A stretch of 14,385 nucleotides of DNA from Caldilineaceae bacterium (GCA_026645635.1 JAPKMV010000026.1:1-14385), one strand, 5' to 3'. Numbered from the stretch's first letter, positions 1 through 7,625 are shown. Notes: generated by a model from the sequence alone, not told the origin. Numbers and translations are program-made.

Positions 1-1266
1 CTACCTGCCACCCATACGGTCGCCCCAGGCGAGACGCTCTCCGGCATTGCCCGGCGCTACGGCTTGACGACGGCCGCTCTCATGTCCCTGAACGACCTGG
101 TCGATCCGAACGCCATTCGCGCCGGTGAAGTGCTGCAATTGACCGTGCCAGAACCGGCTGAACTGACCGTCGTCGACGCAGTGGAGACGCCCGTCGCTAT
201 ATCCGAAGACGCGACAGCAGAAGCGGCGACGGGTGCTGATGCGTCTGTGGCCGCCCCACCGGCGACGACGCCGCTGCCCACGCCCGAAATCACGCGCAGC
301 GGCAACCCAATTGCCAGCCTGAACCGCACCTATACCGTCCGCCCCGGTGACTCGCTGGGGATGATTGCGCTGCGCCTCGGTCTCGACCTGGACGCGCTCG
401 CCGCCCTGAACGGTTTCACCGACACTGCGCCGCCACTCAGCGCCGGGCGCACACTGCTCCTGCCTGCGGTCGGCGAAGACTTGCGCACGGTCTCCAATGC
501 CGAAGCCTATGTCGTCAAGCCGGGCGAGAGCCTGGGGCAGATTGCCGCCGCGTTCGGCCTCACCGTCGGCGATATCCTGGCCGCCAATCGTCTGGCCGAT
601 CCCAACGCCATCTACCCCGGCGAGCGGCTGCTGATTCCGCAGCGGGCGAGCAACAGCGGCGCCGGCTTTGTCCAGATCGGGCTGCCCCGCAGTGGCTATT
701 TTTACTACACCGTGCAGAGCGGCGACACGCTCTCCGCGCTGGCTAACCAGTTCAACACGACGATGCAGGCCATCCGCGAGTACAACAGCCTGCCCGACAA
801 CGACAGCGTTTACGCCGGACGCGAGATTCGCATTCCTTACGGTGTGCCGACGCTCAGCTTGCGCAAGCCGCCGGTGCCGCTCTCCGGGACGCGCTTTGTC
901 GTCAGCATCAGCCGCCAGCAGTGTTGGGTCTACCAGGGCGAGCGCGTCCTCTACAGTTGGGATTGCAGCACCGGCGCCGGCGAACGGCGCACCAAGCCTG
1001 GCAACTACGACGTCCAATCCAAGATTCTCAACGCCAAGAGCAACATCTTCCGGCTGGATATGCCCTACTGGCTGGGCATCTACGATGTCGGCCCCTATGA
1101 GAACGGCATTCACGGCCTCCCGGTCACGTGGGAGTATGGGCGCAAGATCTGGTCGGGGCTGATCGGCCAACCCGCTACTTTCGGCTGCGCCATGCTGGAT
1201 GACCTGGAGGCGGCCACGCTCTTCCGCATGGCGTTTCTCGGTATGCCTGTTCACGTTGTGAACTAG
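1..1266 (+). CDS. LysM-repeat L,D-transpeptidase (YkuD domain), 5' end outside window
   Basis: Frame 1 is open from the first base, so the true start is upstream; a TTG at 64 falls inside a LysM repeat and is not the start. The visible 421 residues hold four LysM modules that bind peptidoglycan glycan strands: about 5-48 (HTVAPGETLSGIA), 110-155 (YTVRPGDSLGMIA), 170-212 (YVVKPGESLGQIA) and 235-279 (YTVQSGDTLSALA). An Ala/Pro/Thr-rich linker lies between the first two. Residues 298-421 form a YkuD L,D-transpeptidase domain. Its likely catalytic residues are His371 (GIHGLP) and Cys396 (ATFGCAML). The enzyme should make or remodel 3-3 peptidoglycan cross-links, or attach proteins, outside the membrane. 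A signal peptide would be in the missing part. The usual SHGC motif reads TFGC here. The domain call is firm; the substrate is not known. Confidence 0.9.
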   Translation, partial: LPATHTVAPGETLSGIARRYGLTTAALMSLNDLVDPNAIRAGEVLQLTVPEPAELTVVDAVETPVAISEDATAEAATGADASVAAPPATTPLPTPEITRSGNPIASLNRTYTVRPGDSLGMIALRLGLDLDALAALNGFTDTAPPLSAGRTLLLPAVGEDLRTVSNAEAYVVKPGESLGQIAAAFGLTVGDILAANRLADPNAIYPGERLLIPQRASNSGAGFVQIGLPRSGYFYYTVQSGDTLSALANQFNTTMQAIREYNSLPDNDSVYAGREIRIPYGVPTLSLRKPPVPLSGTRFVVSISRQQCWVYQGERVLYSWDCSTGAGERRTKPGNYDVQSKILNAKSNIFRLDMPYWLGIYDVGPYENGIHGLPVTWEYGRKIWSGLIGQPATFGCAMLDDLEAATLFRMAFLGMPVHVVN

Positions 1267-1286
1267 CCCGGCGTCCCCAACTTTCC

Positions 1287-2318
1287 ATGACGACCACGGC
1301 AAAATTGGCCGCCGGCAAGCTACCGCATCAGCTCCTGGCTGAACTGCTTGCCGACCTGCCGACGCATGACCCGCGTCTGCTGGTCGGCCCCACCGTCGGC
1401 GAGGACGCCGCGGTGATCGACTTTGCGCCCGGCAGCGATACGCTGCTGGTGGCCAAGACCGACCCGATCACCTTTGCCACCGACCAGATCGGCTTCTATG
1501 CGGTCAACGTCTGCGCCAATGACCTGGCCGTTTCCGGCGCGACCCCGCGTTTCTACTTGCCTACGCTGCTCCTGCCCGCCAGTCAGAGCGACGCCGCCCT
1601 GGCGCGCACGGTGTTCGCCCAAATCGGCGCCGCCTGCCGTGCCATCGGTGTCGTGGTGGCGGGCGGCCACAGCGAGGTGACGGCGAGCGTGCAGCAGGTG
1701 GTGGTGGCGGGCGCAATGTTGGGCGAGGTGACGCGCGCCCGCCTGGTGCAGACAAGCGGCTGCCAGCCAGGGGATATCGTGCTGTTGGTCGGCAGCGCAC
1801 CGGTGGAGGGCGTCTCGATCATCGCCCGCGAGCGCCGCGCCGATCTGCTGGCCCGCGGTTGGTCGCCCCAGGACCTGGACACCGCCGCGGGCTATCTCTT
1901 TGCGCCGGGCATCAGCGTGCTGCGCCCGGCGCTGCTGGCGGCGGACGCGCAGTTGGTCACTGCGATGCATGACCCCACGGAGGGCGGTGTTGCCACTGCG
2001 CTGCTGGAACTGGCCACTGCCGCCGGCGTTGGCCTGACCATCGATCTGGATGCGATCCCGATCACGCCGTTGGCGCAGCGGCTCTGCGCGGAGTACGGCC
2101 TCGACCCCCTGGGGACGATCTCCTCCGGCGCGCTGCTGGCCACGGCGGCGCCGGGCCGTGTCGATCGCCTGCTGGCGCTGTGGGCGGAGCACGGTTGGCC
2201 GGCCGCGGTGATCGGCCAGGTGACGCCGGCGGACGGCGGTCTGGTCGCCACCCGCGCCGGGCGTGCGACGCCGCTGCCGCGCTTCGCTGTGGACGAGATC
2301 ACCAAGTTGTGGGCATGA
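1287..2318 (+). CDS. AIR synthase (PurM)-superfamily protein, HypE-like
   Basis: This 343-residue protein has the two-domain PurM/HypE/ThiL/SelD fold that binds ATP at a dimer interface. Visible signatures are VGEDAAVI (37-44), NVCANDLAVSGATP (74-87), a GGHSE turn near 126-130 and MHDPTEGGVATALLE (227-241), which matches the HypE-type DPTxGG loop. True HypE makes the thiocyanate ligand of [NiFe] hydrogenases using a C-terminal Cys in a PRIC-type tail. This protein ends EITKLWA with no Cys, and no hyp or hydrogenase gene is nearby, so it is probably a HypE-related protein of unknown substrate. It begins 20 nt after the transpeptidase stop and may be co-transcribed. No Shine-Dalgarno is visible before the ATG. 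It ends 6 nt from the converging DUF971 gene. Confidence 0.82.
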   Translation: MTTTAKLAAGKLPHQLLAELLADLPTHDPRLLVGPTVGEDAAVIDFAPGSDTLLVAKTDPITFATDQIGFYAVNVCANDLAVSGATPRFYLPTLLLPASQSDAALARTVFAQIGAACRAIGVVVAGGHSEVTASVQQVVVAGAMLGEVTRARLVQTSGCQPGDIVLLVGSAPVEGVSIIARERRADLLARGWSPQDLDTAAGYLFAPGISVLRPALLAADAQLVTAMHDPTEGGVATALLELATAAGVGLTIDLDAIPITPLAQRLCAEYGLDPLGTISSGALLATAAPGRVDRLLALWAEHGWPAAVIGQVTPADGGLVATRAGRATPLPRFAVDEITKLWA

Positions 2319-2324
2319 CTGGCC

Positions 2325-2675
2325 TCAGTCGTAGACCAGCGGTGGTGGGCCGTCCGGGTTGCACGCCGAACATGGGCAGCAGGCGCGCAGCCCGGTGAAT
2401 GGATAGATGCCGGTGGCGTGGCCGTCGCTCCAGGTGAGGCGGATGGCATAGTGGCCGACGAACTCGGCTGCAGCCACGGCAGTGCTGGGCGGCGGTGTGC
2501 TCACCAGCCGCAGCGGGTCGGTGTTTTCCACCGCAGCGCGGCGCTCCTCGCGGCAGGTGGCGCAAGGACAGTTGCCCCGCAGCCAGGCCAGGCTGAAATC
2601 GCTCTGATGGCCGTCCTGCCAGACGACTTGCATCACGCCTGCACCCCGGTCGATGGTAATCTGGGTTGGTCTCAC
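2325..2675 (-). CDS. DUF971 domain protein (gamma-butyrobetaine hydroxylase-like N-terminal domain)
   Basis: This 116-residue protein starts at GTG 2675, supported by a GCGAGGA-type ribosome site just upstream. It matches the DUF971 pattern: a beta-rich start ([17 protein letters not shown]), [11 protein letters not shown] (residues 31-41), then [23 protein letters not shown] (75-97). The same fold occurs at the N terminus of gamma-butyrobetaine hydroxylase and as stand-alone proteins linked to iron-sulfur or metal metabolism. It has two Cys clusters, CPCATC (36-41) and CCPCSAC (99-105), which could bind zinc or iron. The second lies after the conserved core. It is downstream of the acetyltransferase on the same strand, separated by 124 nt with an inverted repeat. 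The family call is good; the function is unknown. Confidence 0.82.
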   Translation of the reverse strand: MRPTQITIDRGAGVMQVVWQDGHQSDFSLAWLRGNCPCATCREERRAAVENTDPLRLVSTPPPSTAVAAAEFVGHYAIRLTWSDGHATGIYPFTGLRACCPCSACNPDGPPPLVYD

Positions 2676-2703
2676 GAATTCCTCGCTTTTTCTCGCTTGC
2701 TTG

Positions 2704-2746
2704 ACAATCTCCCAATTCCTTCATCCCGTTGGCGGACGGAGATTGT
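2704..2746. repeat. Inverted repeat between acetyltransferase and DUF971 genes
   Basis: ACAATCTCC at 2704-2712 is mirrored exactly by GGAGATTGT at 2738-2746, with a 25-nt spacer that holds a smaller CCAA/TTGG pairing. It lies in the 124-nt gap between the two minus-strand genes, just upstream of the DUF971 start. No T-run follows on the minus strand, so it is not a clear terminator. It may be a leader hairpin or an operator. Confidence 0.45.
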
Positions 2747-2799
2747 GCGATTGAGCGCTTGCCGGTCGGTCATTGCATGAAGCGGCCCCATGCGCGGCG

Positions 2800-3927
2800 C
2801 TACCAGGCGGACCAGGTGTAGGTTGTGTAGCGCTGCGCCGGGGTTGCGCCGTGCGCGGTGAGGAAGGCGGCCCCGGCGCTGTCGGCGGCGAATGGCCCTG
2901 CGCTGATCGTCTTCCAGCCTGCGGCAATGGCGTGTGCTGCGATCTGCCGCCACAACTGCTCGCCGATGCCCTGCCCGCGCCACGCGGGCGTCACAGCGGC
3001 CAGCAGCAGCCGGCCCGCGACTGCCGGTCGGCCTTTGGCCCAGGCGGCGTAGGCGCGACCCGGCCAGGAGCGCCCACCGCCGGCGCGCCGCATCACCTCC
3101 GCCAGGTCGGGCTGCACCAGCGCCAGCCCGACCGGCTCTTCGTCTACAGTGGCGACCCAGCCAGCCGTCGGGTAGGGCGCCAGCATCTGCACAAAGAGCG
3201 CGGCCGCGGCGGCATCCAGCCGGGGCCAGGCGCCTTCGGGGTTTAACCCTTCATTCAACAAGTGCAGGCAGTCGCCCGTCAGCCGCAGCGGGTCGAGTGT
3301 GGTCAGCACGGCCGGGCCGGTGGGGAGGGGCGAATCCGCCGGGGTCGGCCAGCGGTAGAGAGCCGTGTGGCAGGAAGGTGTCATCGTGGTGGCCAGGATG
3401 TCGGGCAGATAAGGCGGGTTGTAGGGCGTGTGGAGCGGCGGCGTCATGTGAAAATGGTCGAGCAGCGCGCCCGACTGCCAGGCTGGCAGCAGCCCAGTCG
3501 GCCCGACAAGCTGTGTGCAGCCCTGCTCGCCGGCCCATTGCAGTGCTGCATCGAGCAGGCGCTCCAGGGTTTCCTCGTCGTTGGCGCAGCGCAGCAACGC
3601 CAGGTAGGCCGTCTCCTCCTCGGATGGGTCAACCTGCACCAGGGCGGCGGCCACGGTGGATTCGCTGAAGGCGGACAGGGCCGGCTGCATGCCGAGGGCA
3701 TCGTTTTTGGCTGCGCGGCGGGTCAGCGCTTCCAGGGTAATCGGTTGCTGGCGCACCGCCTGCCAGTGAGGATGCGTGGGGGCGGTCAACTGGCCAAAAG
3801 TGGCATAGTCGGGCGGCGACCAGCGCCGGTCGGCCTGGTAAAAGCGCCACCAGGCGCGGCGCCATTCCCACCAACCCCAGCGCCCGCCAGGCCAATGGGT
3901 GATGTAGTTGAAGTAGCCGTAGTCCAT
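2800..3927 (-). CDS. GNAT-family N-acetyltransferase (two-lobed)
   Basis: The ATG at 3927 gives 375 residues; a TTG at 3936 would add three. No Shine-Dalgarno is visible at either. The C-terminal part, about residues 205-375, is a GNAT domain. GWVATVDEEPVGLALV is the central strand pair, LLLAAVTPAWRGQGIGEQLW carries the acetyl-CoA pyrophosphate loop RGQGIG (317-322), and the tail FLTAHGATPAQRYTTYTW is the usual last strands. The first half is Trp/Tyr/Arg-rich at its start, then has a region (about 80-200, with GCTQLVGPTGLLPAW) resembling a degenerate GNAT lobe or substrate-binding half. The acceptor is unknown. It is divergent from dnaA across the long non-coding region. Confidence 0.8.
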   Translation of the reverse strand: MDYGYFNYITHWPGGRWGWWEWRRAWWRFYQADRRWSPPDYATFGQLTAPTHPHWQAVRQQPITLEALTRRAAKNDALGMQPALSAFSESTVAAALVQVDPSEEETAYLALLRCANDEETLERLLDAALQWAGEQGCTQLVGPTGLLPAWQSGALLDHFHMTPPLHTPYNPPYLPDILATTMTPSCHTALYRWPTPADSPLPTGPAVLTTLDPLRLTGDCLHLLNEGLNPEGAWPRLDAAAAALFVQMLAPYPTAGWVATVDEEPVGLALVQPDLAEVMRRAGGGRSWPGRAYAAWAKGRPAVAGRLLLAAVTPAWRGQGIGEQLWRQIAAHAIAAGWKTISAGPFAADSAGAAFLTAHGATPAQRYTTYTWSAW

Positions 3928-3943
3928 GAATGTCAAGCGATCT

Positions 3944-3960
3944 GTTAATCGTTCGTTAAC
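3944..3960. promoter_or_regulatory. GTTAATC-type palindrome upstream of acetyltransferase gene
   Basis: GTTAATCGTTCGTTAAC has mirrored GTTAA/TTAAC arms around 7 nt. It lies 17-33 nt upstream of the acetyltransferase ATG. On the minus strand it overlaps the -10 region of a weak candidate promoter (TTGCGC at 3977-3982, 18-nt spacer, TAACGA at 3953-3958). A near-copy, GTTAATCTGCTGTTAAAC, sits at the recA promoter (6360-6377), suggesting one shared repressor. No binding protein can be named from the sequence. Confidence 0.35.
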
Positions 3961-4005
3961 CTGCGCCGTGTGGCCGGCGCAATTTTGGTGTTCGTCGCCG
4001 GTTGT

Positions 4006-4014
4006 TTATCCACA
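4006..4014 (+). promoter_or_regulatory. DnaA box (perfect match)
   Basis: TTATCCACA matches the consensus TTATNCACA exactly, 567 nt upstream of the dnaA start. Together with the next box it forms the dyad TTATCC-(8 nt)-GGATAA. Confidence 0.65.
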
Positions 4015-4016
4015 TT

Positions 4017-4025
4017 TGGGGATAA
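4017..4025 (-). promoter_or_regulatory. DnaA box (one mismatch, inverted)
   Basis: The minus strand reads TTATCCCCA, one base from TTATCCACA. It lies 2 bp from the perfect box in the opposite orientation, which makes chance less likely. Confidence 0.5.
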
Positions 4026-4060
4026 GTTGAACCGCACTCACGAGAGGCTCACCCGGATCG

Positions 4061-4069
4061 TGTAGACAA
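4061..4069 (-). promoter_or_regulatory. Weak DnaA-like box
   Basis: The minus strand reads TTGTCTACA, one base from the TTGTCCACA form used by some GC-rich bacteria and two from TTATCCACA. It is followed by the A/T-rich stretch with tataac and aatattaac. Support is mainly its position. Confidence 0.3.
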
Positions 4070-4114
4070 GTATAACGGAATATTAACAACGGGCAAGCAT
4101 ATTCGCGTGCGACC

Positions 4115-4142
4115 TTAAATTTCAGAGTCCGCAGAAATTTAA
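4115..4142. repeat. Perfect 9-bp inverted repeat, operator-like
   Basis: TTAAATTTC (4115-4123) and GAAATTTAA (4134-4142) are exact mirror images with a 10-nt spacer. Half-site centres are 19 bp apart, close to two helical turns, as for a dimeric repressor. No T-run follows, so a terminator is unlikely. Confidence 0.5.
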
Positions 4143-4145
4143 TTC

Positions 4146-4163
4146 GCAAGCCATATGGTTTGC
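4146..4163. repeat. 18-bp palindrome with one mismatch, operator-like
   Basis: GCAAGCCATATGGTTTGC pairs with itself at 8 of 9 positions around a CATATG core. It starts 4 bp after the previous inverted repeat. It looks like a transcription-factor site, but no regulator gene is in the window. Confidence 0.45.
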
Positions 4164-4264
4164 TGCCTGCGCGGCGACCCTATATGTTGCGTAGAACTGG
4201 CGTTCTGTGTCGCCAGATTTACGATAATCGCTGCCAAACAGAGTGTTCCGCGCTGGTAGCCACG

Positions 4265-4293
4265 TTGCGAATCGGTGTGAAATCTGATAGACT
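4265..4293 (+). promoter_or_regulatory. Candidate promoter for dnaA
   Basis: TTGCGA (4265-4270), a 17-nt spacer, then TAGACT (4288-4293). The same elements and spacing occur upstream of ppgK. Transcription would start near 4300, giving a leader of about 280 nt before the chosen dnaA start. Confidence 0.4.
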
Positions 4294-4413
4294 CCTAACC
4301 ACTGAATTGACTGAATTCTCTTCGCCAACACAGCGCAATTTGCCGGATACGATCCACCGTAACCGTTTGGCGATAGAAAACTGGGCGCATCCGCAGCGCG
4401 CCTGTAGCCGATG

Positions 4414-4434
4414 ATCCGCAGATTCTGCGCGGAT
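4414..4434 (+). other. Hairpin in the dnaA leader
   Basis: GCAGA-T-TCTGC (4418-4428) is a perfect short palindrome, flanked by ATCC (4414-4417) and GGAT (4431-4434), with a 2-nt bulge GC. It falls inside a nine-codon reading frame (4411-4440, MIRRFCADV) with no visible ribosome site. No T-run follows, so it would fold in the leader RNA rather than end it. Confidence 0.3.
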
Positions 4435-4570
4435 GTTTGAGCAACAACACAATATCAAATGGCGTTAAGGGCGTATGTCTGTACATGCGCTTTATTTATC
4501 CCTGGGCATTCACTGTCGCCGCGGCGTGGATTGACGCGACCCGCCATCATCGAAGACCGCTCCAGGATAG

Positions 4571-4576
4571 GGAGGA
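4571..4576 (+). promoter_or_regulatory. Ribosome-binding site deciding the dnaA start
   Basis: GGAGGA with a 4-nt gap to GTG 4581 is the strongest Shine-Dalgarno upstream of the conserved DnaA domains. The TTG at 4437 and the ATG at 4737, both in frame, have no comparable site. Confidence 0.6.
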
Positions 4577-4580
4577 CTTT

Positions 4581-6311
4581 GTGCGTTCATTTCAACGTGG
4601 GTTCGATGCCCAATCGCAGGCGAGACCCAAGACGCAACCTGTGAAAACAAATGCTCGACCGTCGTCCGAACCATTTTATCAGGCATCATTAGCCATTCAC
4701 GGCGCCAGCGGATTTTCTGGCTGGGAATATCGCACAATGTCGACGCGACCGCAAACAACTGAAAAGGCGCATGAACGCCCGTCTGCGGTTCGCGTGGAAT
4801 CTGCAGCCCGCGTAGAAGATGTCGCAGTCGAACTCGACGCCGGCATCGACTCGCCCCCGCAACCAACCCGGTCGGCGTTGGCGCCGGCTGAGCACATCGA
4901 CGCCCGAGCCATCTGGCGCCAGTTGCAGAGCGATTTTGCCCTGCATCAGCCGGCCGGCTCCATAGACAGCGTCATTCAGGATTCCTGGGTGATCGCCTAC
5001 GAAGACGGCGAGTTTATCATCGGCATTGCCGACGCGTTTCGGCTCGACTGGGTCGAGAAGAAGCTGCGCAATCAGATCAAGCGCCGGCTGGCGGTGATCA
5101 TGGGGCGGGCGACGGTGGATGTCAAGTTCCGGGTGCAGCCCAAGCCGGTGGTGGATCCGCCCCACGCCCGCGCCACGCCCCTCTATGATCAGGTGGCGGT
5201 GGTGCAGCAGGCCGACTGCGAGGAGGCGCCGCTGGTCGCGCCGCGACCGATGAATCCGCCTGTCGTGGCCGCGGCTGCCGTCGTGGAACTGCCTGCGCGC
5301 ACGGTGCTCAATCCCAGGTTCCTCCTCGAACGCTTTGTCGTCGGCAAGTCCAACCGGCTGGCCCACGCCGCCGCGCTGACCGTAGCCGAGCAGCCGGGCG
5401 CAATGAACCCGGTCTTCTTTTACGGCGGCGTCGGCCTCGGCAAAACGCACCTGCTGCAGGCGATCACGGCGCGCATCAATGCCGCCGGGCTGAGGGCGCT
5501 CTACTGCACATCCGAGGAGTTCACCAACGACCTGGTGGCCGCAATCCGCACGCAGACGACCGACGCGTTCCGGGCGAAATACCGGAACGTCGATGTGCTG
5601 GCTGTCGACGACATCCAGTTCATCGGCAACAAAGCCAGCACTCAGGAAGAGTTCTTTCATACCTTCAATTTTCTCCACAGCGCCGGCAAGCAGATCATCC
5701 TGGCGGCTGACCGCAAACCGCGCGACCTGGCCGGCGTCGAGGACCGGCTGCGCAACCGCTTCGAGGGTGGCATCGCCGCACAATTGCAGGCGCCCGACTA
5801 CGAAGACCGGGTGGAGATTCTCAACGCCAAAGCCCAGCATCTCGGCTGCCAACTGCCGCTGGACGTGCTGATGCTGATCGCCGAGCGCGCCGACGGCAAC
5901 ATCCGTGAACTGGAGGGCGCGCTCAACCGCATCTCCCTGCAAGTGCGCATCCAGGGTGCACCGGCGACCGTGCGCACTGCTGATGGGCTGCTGGACAGCC
6001 CGCCGCAGCGCCGCACGCTCTGTGCACCGGCGCAGGTGATCGCGCTGGTGGCGGCGCATTTTGGGCTGGCCGCGACCGACCTCACTGGGCGGCGGCGCAC
6101 GGCCGAGATCGCTCATGCGCGGCAGGTGGCGATGTATCTGCTGCGCGAGGAACATGCGCTGACGCTGCCCAACATCGGCGAACTGGTGGGCGGTCGCGAC
6201 CACACGACCGTGCGGCATGGCGTTGCGCGCATCGCCGAACTGCTGCGCGAGGATGAGCGGGTGCGCCGCGACCTGGCGCACCTGCGCGAACAGCTTGCCG
6301 CGCCGATCTGA
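4581..6311 (+). CDS. dnaA: Chromosomal replication initiator protein DnaA
   Basis: DnaA is the AAA+ ATPase that binds DnaA boxes, opens oriC and loads the helicase. The GTG start gives 576 residues. Residues 1-105 are a low-complexity, Ala/Pro/Arg-rich extension. About 106-187 is domain I (ARAIWRQLQ... EFIIGIADAFRLDWVEKKLRNQIKR), followed by a linker (domain II). The AAA+ domain has Walker A GGVGLGKT (282-289), Walker B LAVDDIQF (340-347) and an arginine-bearing VEDRLRNRFEGG segment (386-397). Domain IV, about 479-576, carries the DnaA signature GGRDHTTVRHG (537-547) for box recognition. The AAA+ and DNA-binding parts look intact. Usual DnaA is about 440-500 residues with domain I at the very start, so the extension is unusual unless ATG 4737 is used (524 residues). 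recA follows rather than dnaN. Confidence 0.92.
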   Translation: MRSFQRGFDAQSQARPKTQPVKTNARPSSEPFYQASLAIHGASGFSGWEYRTMSTRPQTTEKAHERPSAVRVESAARVEDVAVELDAGIDSPPQPTRSALAPAEHIDARAIWRQLQSDFALHQPAGSIDSVIQDSWVIAYEDGEFIIGIADAFRLDWVEKKLRNQIKRRLAVIMGRATVDVKFRVQPKPVVDPPHARATPLYDQVAVVQQADCEEAPLVAPRPMNPPVVAAAAVVELPARTVLNPRFLLERFVVGKSNRLAHAAALTVAEQPGAMNPVFFYGGVGLGKTHLLQAITARINAAGLRALYCTSEEFTNDLVAAIRTQTTDAFRAKYRNVDVLAVDDIQFIGNKASTQEEFFHTFNFLHSAGKQIILAADRKPRDLAGVEDRLRNRFEGGIAAQLQAPDYEDRVEILNAKAQHLGCQLPLDVLMLIAERADGNIRELEGALNRISLQVRIQGAPATVRTADGLLDSPPQRRTLCAPAQVIALVAAHFGLAATDLTGRRRTAEIAHARQVAMYLLREEHALTLPNIGELVGGRDHTTVRHGVARIAELLREDERVRRDLAHLREQLAAPI

Positions 6312-6348
6312 TCGTGGGGTCTTCAACCGCTCTTTTGCGCAGAGGCTT

Positions 6349-6378
6349 TTGCACGCGCGGTTAATCTGCTGTTAAACT
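6349..6378 (+). promoter_or_regulatory. Candidate recA promoter with overlapping palindrome
   Basis: TTGCAC (6349-6354), an 18-nt spacer and TAAACT (6373-6378) resemble the dnaA and ppgK promoters. GTTAATCTGCTGTTAAAC (6360-6377) spans the spacer and -10, a position where a bound repressor would block RNA polymerase. SOS control by a LexA-type protein is possible, but the motif is not one I can assign to LexA. A second -10-like TATAGT lies at 6391-6396. Confidence 0.4.
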
Positions 6379-6498
6379 ACACACTGACGCTATAGTTTTA
6401 TTTGGAATCGTGTAGCTGTACTGTGTTGATGCAAAAATCCGTTGGCGGTGCACAGCGCGTGTCGACAGGTTGAAACGGACGCAGGTGGGAGCCGGTTC

Positions 6499-7536
<1,038 letters not shown>

Positions 7537-7605
7537 ACGGTCGACGGCACCGATTCCAAGTGGATGGAAAGCGCCGCTGCAATGTCGCAGCCGGTGAATT
7601 TCCAA

Positions 7606-7614
7606 TGGGATAAT
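7606..7614 (+). promoter_or_regulatory. Candidate extended -10 promoter for rny
   Basis: TGGGATAAT is an extended -10 element (TGn plus GATAAT). No good -35 lies 17 nt upstream, which extended -10 promoters tolerate. Transcription would begin near 7621, just before the hairpin at 7626. Confidence 0.3.
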
Positions 7615-7625
7615 TTGTTTATCCT

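Larger units (their letters stand above)
3937..4580. other. AT-richer non-coding region upstream of dnaA; candidate oriC / dnaA control region
   Basis: No convincing gene lies in these 644 bases; reading frames here are short or are upstream extensions of dnaA. The region is clearly richer in A and T than the flanking genes. It contains a perfect DnaA box, an inverted one-mismatch box and a weaker third box within 64 bp (4006-4069). An A/T-rich stretch follows (about 4070-4090, with tataac and aatattaac). Two adjacent palindromes (4115-4142, 4146-4163), a promoter-like pair (4265-4293), a tandem ACTGAATT repeat (4301-4318) and a hairpin (4414-4434) complete it. Genes are transcribed away from it on both sides. 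This fits oriC beside dnaA, but three boxes are few, and dnaN and rpmH are absent, so autoregulation of dnaA alone is the main alternative. Confidence 0.45.

Noticed and set aside
1..1302. Long minus-strand open frame (433 residues)
   Set aside because: It lies opposite the LysM/L,D-transpeptidase gene, whose domains are clear. The minus-strand protein is repetitive and Arg-rich with no domain, as expected for a GC-rich shadow frame.
3262..3948. Plus-strand frame opposite the acetyltransferase
   Set aside because: Its sequence has no recognisable domain, while the minus strand carries the GNAT motif RGQGIG.
4496..4504. TTATCCCTG as a fourth DnaA box
   Set aside because: It differs from the consensus at three positions, including the conserved ACA end.
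4437..4580. Upstream extension of dnaA from TTG 4437
   Set aside because: There is no ribosome site at 4437, and the added residues (including a hydrophobic stretch) are unlike DnaA. GTG 4581 with GGAGGA is better supported.
4689..6326. Minus-strand open frame opposite dnaA (545 residues)
   Set aside because: The plus strand encodes an intact DnaA with all motifs; the reverse frame is His/Arg/Gln-rich and unrecognisable.
6325..6362. Possible terminator after dnaA (AACCGC/GCGGTT and CTCT/AGAG followed by TTTT)
   Set aside because: The outer arms are far apart and the inner stem is only 4 bp, so the hairpin is too weak to claim.
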